Below the pieces are notes generated by a model that made no database searches, was not told the origin of the DNA, and was given only the letters and a program-made list of their open reading frames with translations. The position numbers and the translations under genes are program-made. Of a stretch of 32,557 bases of DNA, positions 1 through 9,339 are shown in pieces. Origin of the DNA: Pseudovirgaria hyperparasitica. Taxonomy: Eukaryota; Ascomycota; Dothideomycetes; Acrospermales; Acrospermaceae. The number at the start of each line of letters is the position of its first letter. Within the stretch, counting starts at the first letter, position 1. The stretch lies in assembly GCF_010093815.1 (NCBI RefSeq), contig NW_022985560.1, forward strand, positions 1-32,557, given 5' to 3'.

Positions 1-124
1 CCTAACCCTAACCCTAACCCTAACCCTAACCCTAACCCTAACCCTAACCCTAACCCTAACCCTAACCCTAACCCTAACCCTAACCCTAACCCTAAACCTA
101 AACCTAAACCTAACCCTAACCCTA
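1..124. repeat. Telomere repeat array (CCCTAA/TTAGGG)
   Basis: The window opens with head-to-tail CCCTAA units. About three variant CCTAAA units appear near 93-112, then two more canonical units before unique sequence at about 125. The C-rich strand reads 5' to 3' inward, as expected for the left end of a chromosome. Variant units near the inner edge are usual for the proximal part of a telomere. TTAGGG is the standard telomere of filamentous fungi, and also of vertebrates; the rest of the window fits a fungus. Confidence 0.97.
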
Positions 125-192
125 CAACAAACCAGGTTAGTCTCATTCTTCTGGAGATCACGTCCACAAATCGACTCGAGTCGACAGGTTGT

Positions 193-675
193 TTAGCTTT
201 GCTGCAATTGTATCGCGATAACACCAGCACTTCCCCCTGTGACTGCCACAGTCGTTCTATTCAAACAGAATATGATGCTCTTGGCCGTAGCCTCTTCACG
301 CTCGCTAGGAGCATCGGATGGGAACACGGAGATGCGAACAGACTCTTCGTGTTCGTCGTTTGTGCAGAGCACGTATACGAGCGTTGGCACGGAGAAGGAG
401 ACTATCGTGTCTATGTTCGAGAAGTCATGCGCGACTTTAACTGCCGAAGGAATCACATTCTACGATCTCTAGGATTAGTGAGATGCCAAAATATAAGAAG
501 GGAAGCTCACTTGTCTACAATAACGCATCAATTCATCGACTGTGCTATCTGGCAATGGGAATTTATCCCATTTACCCTTCACGGGTGCAAAGGCCGTTCT
601 GAATCTTCGCAATTGATCTGGATCCACTGAGGACAATCCTCTGGACAAAGAATGTATAATAAAAGCTTCTGCCAT
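193..675 (-). CDS. Possible two-exon subtelomeric gene, unknown function (143 aa)
   Basis: This is the only non-RIP coding candidate. Exon 1 runs from an ATG at 675 (context GCTATGG) to 511, 55 codons beginning MAEAFIIHSL. A 51-nt intron (510-460) starts GTGAGC, holds a branch-like CACTAAT and ends GTAG. Exon 2 (459-193) continues in phase for 88 codons to a TAA. The two exons join without frame loss, which supports the model. I do not recognise the protein and see no signal peptide, membrane helix or known motif. Exon 2 is rich in beta-type residues, with TIVSFSVPTLVYVL followed by an acidic stretch. A rival unspliced + strand frame of 143 codons covers 199-630. The local base composition is ordinary and CA/TG are present, so RIP has spared this strip between telomere and transposons. 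Without transcript evidence the model is tentative. Confidence 0.45.
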
Positions 676-966
676 AGCGGCAGCGGATGAAATTGCGAAA
701 CAGAGATCATTTATGCGAAAAGTGATTGATGGGTGTAGAGGGCGGGGTAGTTCTAGGGCGCCCGCGCACTGAGCCGCATCGGCATCTGAACAAGTGTCAC
801 GTGCTTACCTAGTCCCTTAGAACTCTACGCTACTCCTAGCGTAGCGACTTACTATGCTACTATACCGTTAGCCATGCCTAGTTAAGTAACTTATCTATAT
901 ATAGTTTCTATAAGATATACTAGTTATAGAGATAGATCTAGCTAATCTATTAAGTTTATAGTAATT
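676..966. other. Spacer; sharp edge of RIP-type sequence at about 890; small hairpin
   Basis: No gene is visible. Bases 676-890 have ordinary composition with CG-rich patches. A perfect inverted repeat CTACGCTA-CTCC-TAGCGTAG lies at 825-844 (8-bp arms, 4-nt loop). After about 890 the sequence becomes almost pure TA/CTA/TAG with hardly any CA or TG, marking the start of the mutated transposon block. Confidence 0.7.
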
Positions 967-1652
967 ATAATAATAATAATAATATTATATAACTATGTAG
1001 AGTAGTACTCTATAGATATATATCTTCTCTAGTCTAAGCTACTATATAAGAAGAAATCTAAGAGGAAAAACTCTCTTTACTCTATAACTATATCTTATTA
1101 AGTCTTTATATCTTCTTAAGTATATAGCTATAGAGTATATATATAGATCTATAGTCTATATTACTATTATTTTACTCTTATATAGTATATATAGTATATA
1201 TAATATATAGAGTTATTAGTTAAGGGCTACCCTTAACTAATAGTTAGAGTTCTTCTAGAGTTCTTCTAGTATATACTAGACTTCTTCTAGTATATACTAG
1301 GGTCTATCTAGTATATATCTAGTTTCTTCTAATATATATATCTAGATCTACTAGAATTAAGAGAGAGAGAGATATATAAGTATCTACTATATAACCTTCT
1401 TAGAGTACTTATTAAGCTATTATATAATATTAGAGATTCTTATTATATAGATATATATTTATCTTTATATATAGAGATTAGAGTATATTATAAGATAGTA
1501 TTATATTATATCTCTTTAGCTATATATATTATACTATAGAGATAAATTAAAGATATCTCTCTAGTATAGATAATATAGAAGCTCTATAGCTTCTATTTAG
1601 ACTTAGAGAAGTATAGATATCTAGACTTCTATTAGCCCTTTATATATCTATT
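967..1652 (-). mobile_element. 5'-truncated LINE copy (3' end only), heavily RIP-mutated
   Basis: This segment aligns along its length with 12871-13524, the 3' end of the full LINE copy. It begins at the trinucleotide (TAA)n tail and ends abruptly at TATATATCTATT (about 1652), beyond which the two diverge. Sense is the - strand, so only the 3' end remains, the usual outcome of target-primed reverse transcription. It contains the shared palindrome at 1213-1243. CG sites kept in the 12871 copy are lost here, so this copy has taken more mutation. A possible target duplication ATCTATTAAG is seen at 945-954 and 1646-1655, but this DNA is so repetitive that it may be chance. Confidence 0.85.
1213..1243. 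repeat. Palindrome family, copy 1 (in truncated LINE)
   Basis: Arm TTATTAGTTAAGGGC, one central base, then the reverse complement with two changes. It occupies the same place in the LINE 3' region as copy 2, so copies 1 and 2 share descent. Confidence 0.95.
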
Positions 1653-2640
1653 AAGATTATTAATATATTAAGTTATATTAGTTATAAAGTATACTATTTT
1701 CTATCTATATATCTAGTTAGTTATATTTATATATCTAACTAGTTTACTACTATCTATAGTAATTATATATAATATATACTAATACTATAGCTATAATAAG
1801 GTATCTAAATTTAAGAGAACCTACTACTACTCTTAGTAGCCTTATATATAATACTTAGATAGATATAGATTTATATCTTTATAGATACTATATTATAGTT
1901 AATCTACTACTAAACTAATATTAGAGAGTTTCTTAGTAAGATAATATACTTTATAGTCTCTTTAGAGTAATCTTATTACTTAGCTAGTAGCTTACTAATA
2001 TTAATATCTTAGTTATTATTCTAATTAACTTATAGTATCTTACTAGTAGATAGTATACTAGTTAGTTTATAGAAAGCTATTATAGTCTTATCTTATATAC
2101 TATTTAAGTTATTATCTAGAAAAACTAGCTTTATAATCTTTTTATATATCTTATAATATAGCGGTCTATTTAGAAGTAGTTTAGTAAGATAAGGTTTATA
2201 CTATTTATAAATATAAGTAGCTATAGTAGCGCCCTTAAGTCTAAAGCTATAATATTAATAGATATTCTAGTAGTATTTAACTATTTACTTTAGTACTAAC
2301 TCCTTAGTATAGAGCTTATACTAAGTATTATAGATCTAATTTAGATACTTCTATATATACTTACTAATTTTATTATTAAATAATCTTATAGTATACTTTC
2401 TATACTTATAAATTAACTTTATAGACTTAAGGTATTAGAACTTAGTCTTAGATATAACCTAATCTATATATACCTTAGCTAATATAGTTAGAAGATAGTA
2501 TAAAGGGTAGTAAACGGTTATATACTAAATAGATTAGTATCCCTTTATATATATACTCTTAGATTTCTACTAAAAGAATTTAGTAGTAATTTATTCTATA
2601 ATAGAATATACTCTATTATTCTATCTAACTATACTACTAT
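1653..2640 (-). pseudogene. Unidentified RIP-degraded stretch with a possible minus-strand frame
   Basis: These roughly 990 bp have almost no CA or TG. One minus-strand frame between about 2545 and 1900 is more open than the others. Its longest stop-free run is about 36 codons and includes YKIYKKIIKLVFLDNNLNSI; all breaks are TAA or TAG, as CAA/CAG/TGG decay would give. I recognise no family. In TA-rich DNA such runs can be chance, so this may equally be the untranslated or LTR part of Gypsy element B, or a third element. No LTR pair could be matched to it in the window. Confidence 0.2.
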
Positions 2641-2779
2641 CTAATAACTCTATTCTTATATTTAAATTACTTCTAATATAGTACTATAGTTAAGATAGTC
2701 TAACTAGAACTAAGAAGATTAATATAATCTACTATAAATATAAGTAATACTATATTAAATAATAGAGATCCTCTATAAT

Positions 2780-3081
2780 TAGTATTAAATCTAGCTATTT
2801 CTAACTAAGAAGTAGAGATATTAGACTAAATTATAGAACTTTCTAATAAAGAAATAGTAGATATACTAAGTAACTTCTAATAATAAGAAGCTAGATAATA
2901 AGTTATAGCGGAGCTATATAAGATATTATAATAAACTATTACTAAACTTTAGAAATATATTATAAATTAGATCTAAGAGATCTAAACTCTTAAAGAGTAG
3001 ATAGAATATATAAAACTTCTTATAAAGAGATAAGAACTTAAAGGGTCTCTTAAAGAACTACGCTAAATAATAGTAGATAGA
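2780..3081 (+). pseudogene. Gypsy B gag remnant, N-terminal part
   Basis: In one + strand frame the translation reads as a helical, coiled-coil-like protein with segments such as VIAELYKIL and QIEYIKLLIKR once the TAA/TAG codons are taken as mutated CAA/CAG. A Gag-like structural role is inferred from position upstream of protease and RT in the same element, not from a recognised domain. The frame is cut at 3081 by element A and resumes at 11098. Confidence 0.45.
3077..3081. repeat. Target site duplication of element A (ATAGA), left
   Basis: The five bases directly outside the left LTR match the five outside the right LTR at 11093-11097. Five bp is the usual staggered cut of Gypsy integrase. 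Confidence 0.9.
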
Positions 3082-3321
3082 TGTAAGGATTGTAGACGTA
3101 GGATAGCAGTCTAACAGGTCATAGGAGGATTCGGGAATATATTTAGAAGGGTAGTCTACTCTCCTAACGAGATTGATTCCTGAAGAGCAGGAATCTAGTG
3201 TGTACGGCCTACTTATATAGTGGTCTCGCTTATTCTAGCTGGCTTAACCCGGGTCCACCTATCACGGACCGTACTGGGCCATAGTGGTCTAGTTAAGTCT
3301 ATCCTAGTGTCAACCCTAATA
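3082..3321 (-). repeat. Element A LTR (3' LTR in sense)
   Basis: 240 bp, TGTAAGGATT...CAACCCTAATA on the + strand. It differs from the other LTR at 12 positions, and every difference is CA/TG in one copy against TA in the other, so the pair was identical at insertion as far as RIP allows one to see. Confidence 0.95.
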
Positions 3322-3808
3322 ATATCCTTCTTCTTTTTGTGCTTCGCCCCGAAGCACTTAGCTATATGTAAATCCGTAATTCCATAAGCGTTATGTTTGT
3401 GCGCGCATCTAATTAAATCCATGTAACGTTATCGATAGTCTTTGCATTAGTGAACTTGAGCTCTAGTTCACTTTTATTTATACACGCGCTCATCCCTTAC
3501 TTCATGGCTGCTGCCTTGGAGGTAGCTCCGCGGGTCATGTGACCGCTATATTAACTAAGCTTATATTTAGTTCTCTTGTTCTGAATTTTCTTCTCTAGTA
3601 TATCCACCTTACTCTTAAGGTAAGTCGTTAATTCGTATACTATCTCCTTTAGTTTAGATCCGTTCGGGTCTAGAGTGGTCTATTTTCGTTAGAGCTGGTC
3701 CTATGTAATCTATTCGCGTTGTTAGGGTTACTAATTTAGCTTCTTTAATCGCCTTTAAGGCTGAACGAGTATTCCACTCTTAGATCTCTAGCTAACGTGT
3801 GTGTATAG
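3322..3808. other. Element A 3' untranslated strip and upstream region of the antisense gene
   Basis: About 490 bp between the LTR with its purine tract (3322-3338) and the first ATG of the antisense gene. CA and TG are present at moderate level. No reading frame of note and no clear TATA or CAAT arrangement is visible. The promoter of the antisense gene, if it has one, would lie here or in the LTR. Confidence 0.5.
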
Positions 3809-4498
3809 ATGTCTAATACTAGTCCTATTCCTAAGCCTGCCTCCTCCTCTCGTAAGACTCGCTCTAAAGGGATTACCTCTACCCCGGCTATACCGGCTAA
3901 AAAATCCACTTATCGTAGTGGTGTGAAGGCGCGCTCTAAGTTAGAGAAGAAGGCAGCTAAGGCTACTACTACTATTACTACTAACGTGGCCACTAGTCGC
4001 TCTAATCCAGGTGATTCTAGTACTGGTGTTGCGGAAGAGGTGGCTGCAAAGCCTACCTACACCTACTCGCGCCGCCTATCTACTCTACCTCCTTTAGAGG
4101 ATGAAGAAGATCTCGTCGTAGACGATAATCGAGAGTTCACGCCTTCGCCGCCTCGCTCTAAACGCTATTCCTCTTTTCGGTCTAACATAGACCGACTTAG
4201 TCGCTCTAGGTCCTTTCAGGACCTTAACATTCGCTCTAAACCTAGCCCTAGTAATAATAAGGCCTGGGTCGCCGAAGATACTAAACGTGGTCGCGGTTTA
4301 CGCCATAGGAAAACAGCGAACTACGGTTCGATATGCTTTAAGTGTATTAAGGCTCACGCCACCGGCTCTAAATATCTCTTCCGCTCTAACTCTAGTATCA
4401 GCTACTACTCTACTAACCGCGACGGGCCTATACGCCTAATCTTTAAGCTCCCTACCCGCTGCCGCCGCTATACCGTCCTCGGTAAAGTTTGTCTTTAG

Positions 4499-4562
4499 GT
4501 GAGTCTATTAGGCTGTTTTGGTCTAGAGTAATCTAAAGTCGTCCATACTAATGCGTTTTTAG
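4499..4562 (+). other. Predicted intron 1 of the antisense gene (64 nt)
   Basis: GTGAGT donor, TACTAAT-type branch at about 4547, TTTTTAG acceptor. Phase 0 on both sides. Fungal in length and signals. Confidence 0.65.
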
Positions 4563-4909
4563 GTTCCTATTCGTGTATAAGATACATATAACGATCTTCG
4601 CGTCCGCGAGACTCTTAGCGGTTCTAGCGGTTACCTAGCTTCTATACACAGGGAGTTTAGGGAGCGCTGTAAGCTCTTCCTAGAGGTTATCAAAGTATGA
4701 GTTTAGAAACCGTTAATTATCATTAACCTTAGCTTATAATTTTCAGTCACCGCGAGATTCCTAGCGCTTAGGCTACCTATTCTAGGGAGTCGGTTTTAGC
4801 CACTAAGGCCGCAGAAGAGATTCGTGCTGTTCCTTCCCGCCCGCCTCGTGCTACTAACGGGTCTCGCAAGAGGTCTACTAGTTCTCCTTCTAAGTCGCCT
4901 CGTAAGAGG

Positions 4910-4957
4910 GTATATATTCTATTCTAGATTATTCTAGACCGCGTTAGCTAACTTTAG
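4910..4957 (+). other. Predicted intron 3 of the antisense gene (48 nt)
   Basis: GTATAT donor, canonical branch GCTAAC ending four bases before the TTTAG acceptor, phase 0 on both sides. It joins an Arg/Ser/Pro-rich exon to a coiled-coil exon. Confidence 0.6.
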
Positions 4958-5113
4958 GTCTAGTCGCTCCGCTCTAGCGCTTAGTCGTCGTCTTACCAGG
5001 CTCTAACCGAGCGCGTGGTTACTCTGGAGGATGAGGTCTCTAACCTCCGTCGCTCTATTACTCGGTTAGTTCGTTCGCTACGCTCTAAGAGTAATAATGA
5101 GATGGAGGAGTAG

Positions 5114-5653
5114 CTCTGTAGCTCTATTTGCTAGGGTTTCTATGTGGTGTGTATTGGCTCTATCTGCCTAGTTTCTATCCGTTTTGGTCCTTTTTAGACC
5201 GTTTAGATACCCGTCTACCAGTTTTCTAGTAATTTAATTCTTAACTTGATGGTATTATATGCGTTCTTGTTTGTTCTGTGACTATTGAATTTTGGATTCT
5301 AATTTCCTTTGAGTTACTTGAGTGTGGGCATCGTATATAAATTAGTTTGTCTCTCTAAATTATATTAGAGCACCCGAACCAGTGGCCTAGTAGTCATCGG
5401 TTCGGGTACTCTAACCTTTTGTATTGTATATCACGAGTTCAATTCCGTAGTGGGGTACCTTTTTGGTTTCTTGGTCCCATGTTCTTCTCGTGTATAATGG
5501 TCCATGTTAGTCCATTCTAGACTTCTCTATGTTATTCTATTGTAATGTGTCGCGTCGCGTGCCTACAGCGGTTGTTTACGTTTTCTTCGCGTTTGGTAAC
5601 CGTGTATCGCTTAAATTATGGGGCTGCCTTACAGAGTTTTCCTAGTGTGCGTT
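5114..5653. other. Region between the antisense gene and the chromodomain
   Basis: About 540 bp with the pol III-like unit described separately. The + strand frame at 5545-5739 (64 codons) is most likely a shadow. CA/TG are fairly common here, so RIP is light. No other feature is seen. Confidence 0.5.
5365..5464 (+). other. Hairpin plus tRNA-like pol III signals (possible SINE or tRNA relic)
   Basis: Arms 5365-5380 and 5399-5414 form a 16-bp inverted repeat with one mismatch and an 18-nt loop. The loop begins with TGGCCTAGTAG (5383-5393), a full match to the pol III A box TRGYNNARNNG. About 54 nt on, AGTTCAATTCC (5436-5446) misses the B box GGTTCRANNCC by one base. A run of five T follows at about 5460. 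The cloverleaf pairing of a working tRNA is poor, so a tRNA-derived SINE relic or chance is more likely than a tRNA gene. Confidence 0.3.
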
Positions 5654-5939
5654 TAGGATTCGTGATTCGACACTTCGTTCTCTACGGCATCCTTCTTCTT
5701 TTTACGACGGCCCCGACGGCGCTAGGTTTACGGTGGTAACGTGTTGTCCTATAACCTCTGTTTATATGCAGCCATCGCGGTACTTAAGATATGCACCGTA
5801 GGTTTCTAGGTGTCCTTATCCTCGGTGTAGTTCTTCCAACGGATTCGATACTTTTGGACACCGTTCTCGTCGAGCCTATGTTCGACAATATGGTCCACTT
5901 CGTACACGTCTAGTCTATCTTAGAGTATAATGGAGTGTA
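5654..5939 (-). pseudogene. Element A chromodomain and basic tail
   Basis: Directly after the integrase GPF/Y module the frame reads VYEVDHIVEHRLDENG, then YRIRWKNYTEDKDT (TGG now TAG), then HILS. This is a chromodomain: the E-V-D-x-I-V-E-H start, the Y-x-I-x-W core with K-N-Y, and the D-T-W end are all visible. In chromoviruses it steers integration to heterochromatin by binding methylated histone H3, which fits this subtelomeric, transposon-rich place. A basic tail RRRGRRKKKKD follows before a TAA near 5654 that may be the natural stop. Confidence 0.85.
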
Positions 5940-7330
5940 ATTGCACGTTCGTGCGTTTATACACGTTAGGTCGAAACCTTTTAAGCAATAAGACGTGGAA
6001 TACGTTATAGACTCTCATGTCGTTTCCTAGGTCGAGCTCGTAGGCTCTTATACCGATGCGACGTTTGATTCGGAAGGGACCAGCCATTTTATAATCGAGC
6101 TTTTTATTCACTCGCGACGTTCGTATGTTACGGACGTTAAGGAGGACTTCGTCTCCCTCCTCGTACGCTTGATCTTTAACTAACCTATTATAGTACTTTA
6201 TATACGACTCATTCGCTTACTAGATCATTGCGCGATAGTTGCGTGCGGTTTTAAAGATTTTAATCGCTAGTTCCTGCGCGTGGACGTTAACATCTATCGT
6301 TCGGTTGAACTAGACCGTGTAAGGTTCGAAACCTATCCTTAGACTACGTCCTAGGTTCGCCTAGAAGGGCGTAACATCTATTATACTATAACGACTATTA
6401 TTATACGCGAATTCTGCTATGCTTAGTAGAGAGGCCTAGTCGTCTTATTCGAAATTATAGAATGCACGAAGGTAGGCCTCGAGCGTTTGGTTCTATCGCT
6501 CTATCTAACCATCTGTTTATGGATGGAATGCTATTAACATGTTTCTATTCATACCGGCCATTTCGCAGAATGACGTCCAGAATTTGGACGTGAATGTACT
6601 CCCTCGGTCCGTAACGATCCTTTTTGGTATACCATGGACCTTGATAATCTTATTCTGGAATACTTGTACCAGTTCTTTTAATGTGATCGTCTTCCACATA
6701 GGGACGTACCTAGACATTTTTATGAGTCTATCCACGACAATAAGAATTAAATCATAACTTATCCTAAGCATCTCGCTTGGAGGCAAGTTAACTATAAAAT
6801 CCATAGTAATATCTTCCTATACAAAGAGGGGGACTAGTAGAGGCTGCAAGTTCCCATATGGCTTGTGCCTAGGTGCCTTTATTCTTTGACAAATCGGATA
6901 AGTAGCTATCCATTCTTCGACGTACTTAGGTATATCTTCCTAAAAATAGTACTAACGAATCGAGCTTAGGGTGCGTACATACCCGAAATGTCCTGCTAGG
7001 TCAGCGTCATGGTATCGGCTAACTACGGTAAATCGTGCGTTGCCCGTTGGCACATAGTACTTTCTATTATAGTAGAGCAAGCCGTCCACGAAGGTCCACT
7101 TATAGTCTACTTCGGTCCGTAATAACCTATCTTACTATATTTTACGCAACTTTAAAACTGTCGGGTCTGTCTTTTATAGATCCACGATTAACTAGGCGAG
7201 GTCTACTTAACATACACGCCGGGCACCATCGCCCTCCCTAACAGCGCCGATAAATGGCTCGCTAGGGACTTCGGTACCGCGTCTTTAGTCACCGGCTTCG
7301 GTCTTATAAATTCGATTACCGGTATCGGCG
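5940..7330 (-). pseudogene. Element A integrase
   Basis: The N-terminal HHCC zinc region is visible around 7020-6880 (YHDADLAGHFG ... PICQRIKAP). The catalytic core begins MDFIVNLPPS at 6804; the second acidic residue sits in VTDRGSTFTSKFW near 6570, and the stretch 6804-6517 is open for 95 codons. A C-terminal LDYKMAGPFRIKRR and YELDLGNDMRVYNVFHVLLL block (6111-5920) is the GPF/Y module. The enzyme inserts the element; the 5-bp ATAGA duplication is its footprint. Stops between these blocks are of the CAA/CAG-to-TAA/TAG kind. Confidence 0.9.
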
Positions 7331-7449
7331 TTAGCATCTCGCTAATCGTCGGATAACTTATTATCTAACCTCGTCCTTGAGAGTTGGGCCTACAGCTACT
7401 CCAGGACCCTATGGCCACTATGATCCTAGGCGCCTTCTTTATAGTTAGG

Positions 7450-8960
7450 TCTTCTTAATATCCCATTAGCTAGGTTTATACTTCTAGGTCGATGGTAGAT
7501 CATAAAGTAGAAATTTATAAGCTACTTAGCCTATCGAACCTATCGACGATTTAAAACCGTCGTACTCATGAACCCCTTTAAGTTATGGTAATTAGTTAGT
7601 AACTTAACGTCATGTATAGCACCTTTAAGATAATATCGCCACTACTTAAACGACTCTACTATTACTAGTAGCTCTTGGTTATGAATAGTGTATCTAGTCT
7701 CGACGTCGGCCATCTTACGCGAGAAGAACGCAACTAGATACTATTAGACCTTTTTGGACTCTATTAGTCTAGGCTAGGAGAGTATGCCCGAGATTATAAA
7801 TCCTAATACATTAGTTTCGACGCGAATAGGTTTGGTTAGGTCGAAGTACACTAGTAATAGGGCGGTTAGGAATGCTTCTTTAATCTTCTCGAAGGATATT
7901 CTTTCGACCTTAGTTAATTTAATAGATTATAATTCGATATTACGCTGTTTCTATCTACCACGGACCGTAATAGACGAGTCGGTAGTAGTAGTGCGCGCAT
8001 TAAGTGGTGCGGCTAAACGGGAGAAGTGTTTAACAAATTTTCGGTAGTAGTTGGCGAAGCCAATAAAGACACGTATGTCTCGAACGGATTTTGGTTCAGG
8101 CTAGTCCATAATAGTAGTAACTCTATCTCTCTCCATGGTTATACCTTGATTAGTAATAACGAAGCCAAGAAAGTTAACATGGTCCTAATGGAACTCGCAT
8201 TTGGATAGCTTAATATATAGCTTATGCTTTTCTAGTCTGTCTAGGACTGTACGTACGTACTGGATATGCTTCTCCTCGTTATCTAAGAAGATAAGGATGT
8301 CATCTAGGTACACGATACATGTCGTGTCGAGTAGGCCTGCTAGCGCGTTATTAATGTACGCTTGGAAGGTGCCTAGCGCGTTGGTTAGTCCAAAAGGGAC
8401 CACGGTGTACTCAAAGTGTCTATAACGGGTCCTAAAAGCCGTTTTCCATTCGTCGCCTTCCTTAATGCGAAGGCGATGGTAGGCGTCACGTAGATCGAGC
8501 TTGGTAAAGATCTTTACGCGCCCTAGTCTATCGATAGACTCGGAGATAAGAGGTAGTAGATAACGATTCTTTCGCGTGATGTTATTTAGGCCACGGTAGT
8601 CGATACATAGACGGAGGCTCCTATCCTTCTTCTTTATAAAGAGGATTAGAGCTCCGGCTAGGGATATACTAGGCCTAATCTATCCTCGCGTAAGGTTCTT
8701 TTTAATGTATTCTCGAAGGGCTTATAACTCGGGTTCTAAAAGAGGGTAGATGGGTCCATGTGGAGGTTGCTGGCCGTCTTCGAGATCAATAGTAAGGTCG
8801 GTAGATTGGTATTAAGGTAGTTCGGAGGAATCGATCGCTAACGCGACATGTTAGTACATTTTATACTAATATAGTAGGTTTTCGTCCACTTTAATACTAA
8901 GCTTACTATTTTACGTGAGTAAGAGTATGTAGATAGTAGAGATCGCCTTCTCGCAATCTT
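7450..8960 (-). pseudogene. Element A reverse transcriptase and RNase H
   Basis: [22 protein letters not shown] at about 8510-8450, then [13 protein letters not shown] and the polymerase box VYLDDILIF at about 8310; the stretch 8403-8185 is open for 72 codons. Here the YLDD aspartates are intact, unlike in B. RNase H: VETNVLGFIISG (expected D at the first catalytic position, now N), NQELLVIVESFKRWRYYLKG and LLTNYHNL (expected TDHxNL) run from about 7850 to 7600. The domain pair copies the RNA genome into DNA. Stops and D-to-N changes inactivate it, though it is the best-preserved Gypsy RT here. Confidence 0.9.
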
Positions 8961-9039
8961 TCTGGAATTATTCGTCGTCGATAAGCTATACTAGTTCCCA
9001 TTAAGGTGGGTTCATACGCCAGCCAGCTATCTTCTTAAG

Positions 9040-9312
9040 GAAGTCTAGTTTTGGGTTATATTTCTTAAGCTACGGCATACCTAGGATTATGTCGAAGGGA
9101 CTGTCTGCCACGATAAAGGTTAAGCAGCAGAGTTTCCATTTCCCTCCGCTGTCCCAGATGCCGTATTTGATGGTGCAGGTGCCGTGTAACTTAATGGGAC
9201 CGTCGATGCCATGGAACATGGCACCTATTAGAGCTTGGATGTCGGCGTTAAGTTCTCGTGCTCGTTAGGTCGACATGACGTTAGTAGCCGACCCACTATC
9301 GAGTATTATAGT
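9040..9312 (-). pseudogene. Element A aspartic protease
   Basis: The frame ILDSGSATNVMS places the catalytic D-S-G at 9300-9292. About 75 residues on, FDIILGMP*LKKYNPKLDF is the conserved second half, with TGG turned into TAG. Only a few stops interrupt it. The role is cleavage of the Gag-Pol precursor. It lies between the knuckles and RT. Confidence 0.85.
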
Positions 9313-9339
9313 CCAATATTATCCACGAGGGACCTCGAT

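Larger units (their letters stand above)
3809..5113 (+). pseudogene. Spliced gene-like unit antisense inside element A (basic, zinc-finger-like, coiled-coil end)
   Basis: Exon 1 (3809-4498) is open for 229 codons: a Ser/Thr/Lys/Arg/Pro-rich, probably disordered and basic N-terminus (MSNTSPIPKPASSSRKTRSK), an acidic LPPLEDEEDLVVDD patch, and a Cys motif SICFKCIKAHATGSKY near 4340. It ends TAG|GTGAGT, where TAG is most simply a mutated CAG at a perfect 5' splice site. Intron 1 is 4499-4562 (GTGAGT, ACTAAT branch, TTTTTAG). Exon 2 (4563-4694) stays in phase. Intron 2 starts GTATGA at 4695; the TTTTCAG end at 4746 puts exon 3 out of frame, while CTTAG at 4732 keeps frame but gives only 38 nt. Exon 3 (to 4909) is SPSKSPRKR-rich. 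Intron 3 is 4910-4957 (GTATAT, GCTAAC, TTTAG). Exon 4 ends in a coiled coil (RVVTLEDEVSNLRRSITRL) and TAG at 5111. Function unknown. Either a captured host gene or an accessory antisense gene of the element. Confidence 0.6.

Noticed and set aside
199-630. Uninterrupted + strand frame of 143 codons near the telomere
   Set aside because: It overlaps the spliced minus-strand model, which has proper intron signals and phase. I could not rule it out, so it is named as a rival there and not listed as a gene.
5365-5464. A functional tRNA gene
   Set aside because: A and B boxes are present, but acceptor and T-stem pairing fail in my manual fold, so only a tRNA-like relic is reported.
5545-5739. + strand frame of 64 codons
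   Set aside because: It lies antisense to the basic tail of the chromodomain region and has no features of its own.
6539-6757. + strand frame of 72 codons
   Set aside because: It is a shadow of the element A integrase core on the other strand.
7035-8425. Several + strand frames of 60-87 codons (7035, 7784, 8026, 8201)
   Set aside because: All lie opposite RT, RNase H or integrase of element A and look like antisense shadows.
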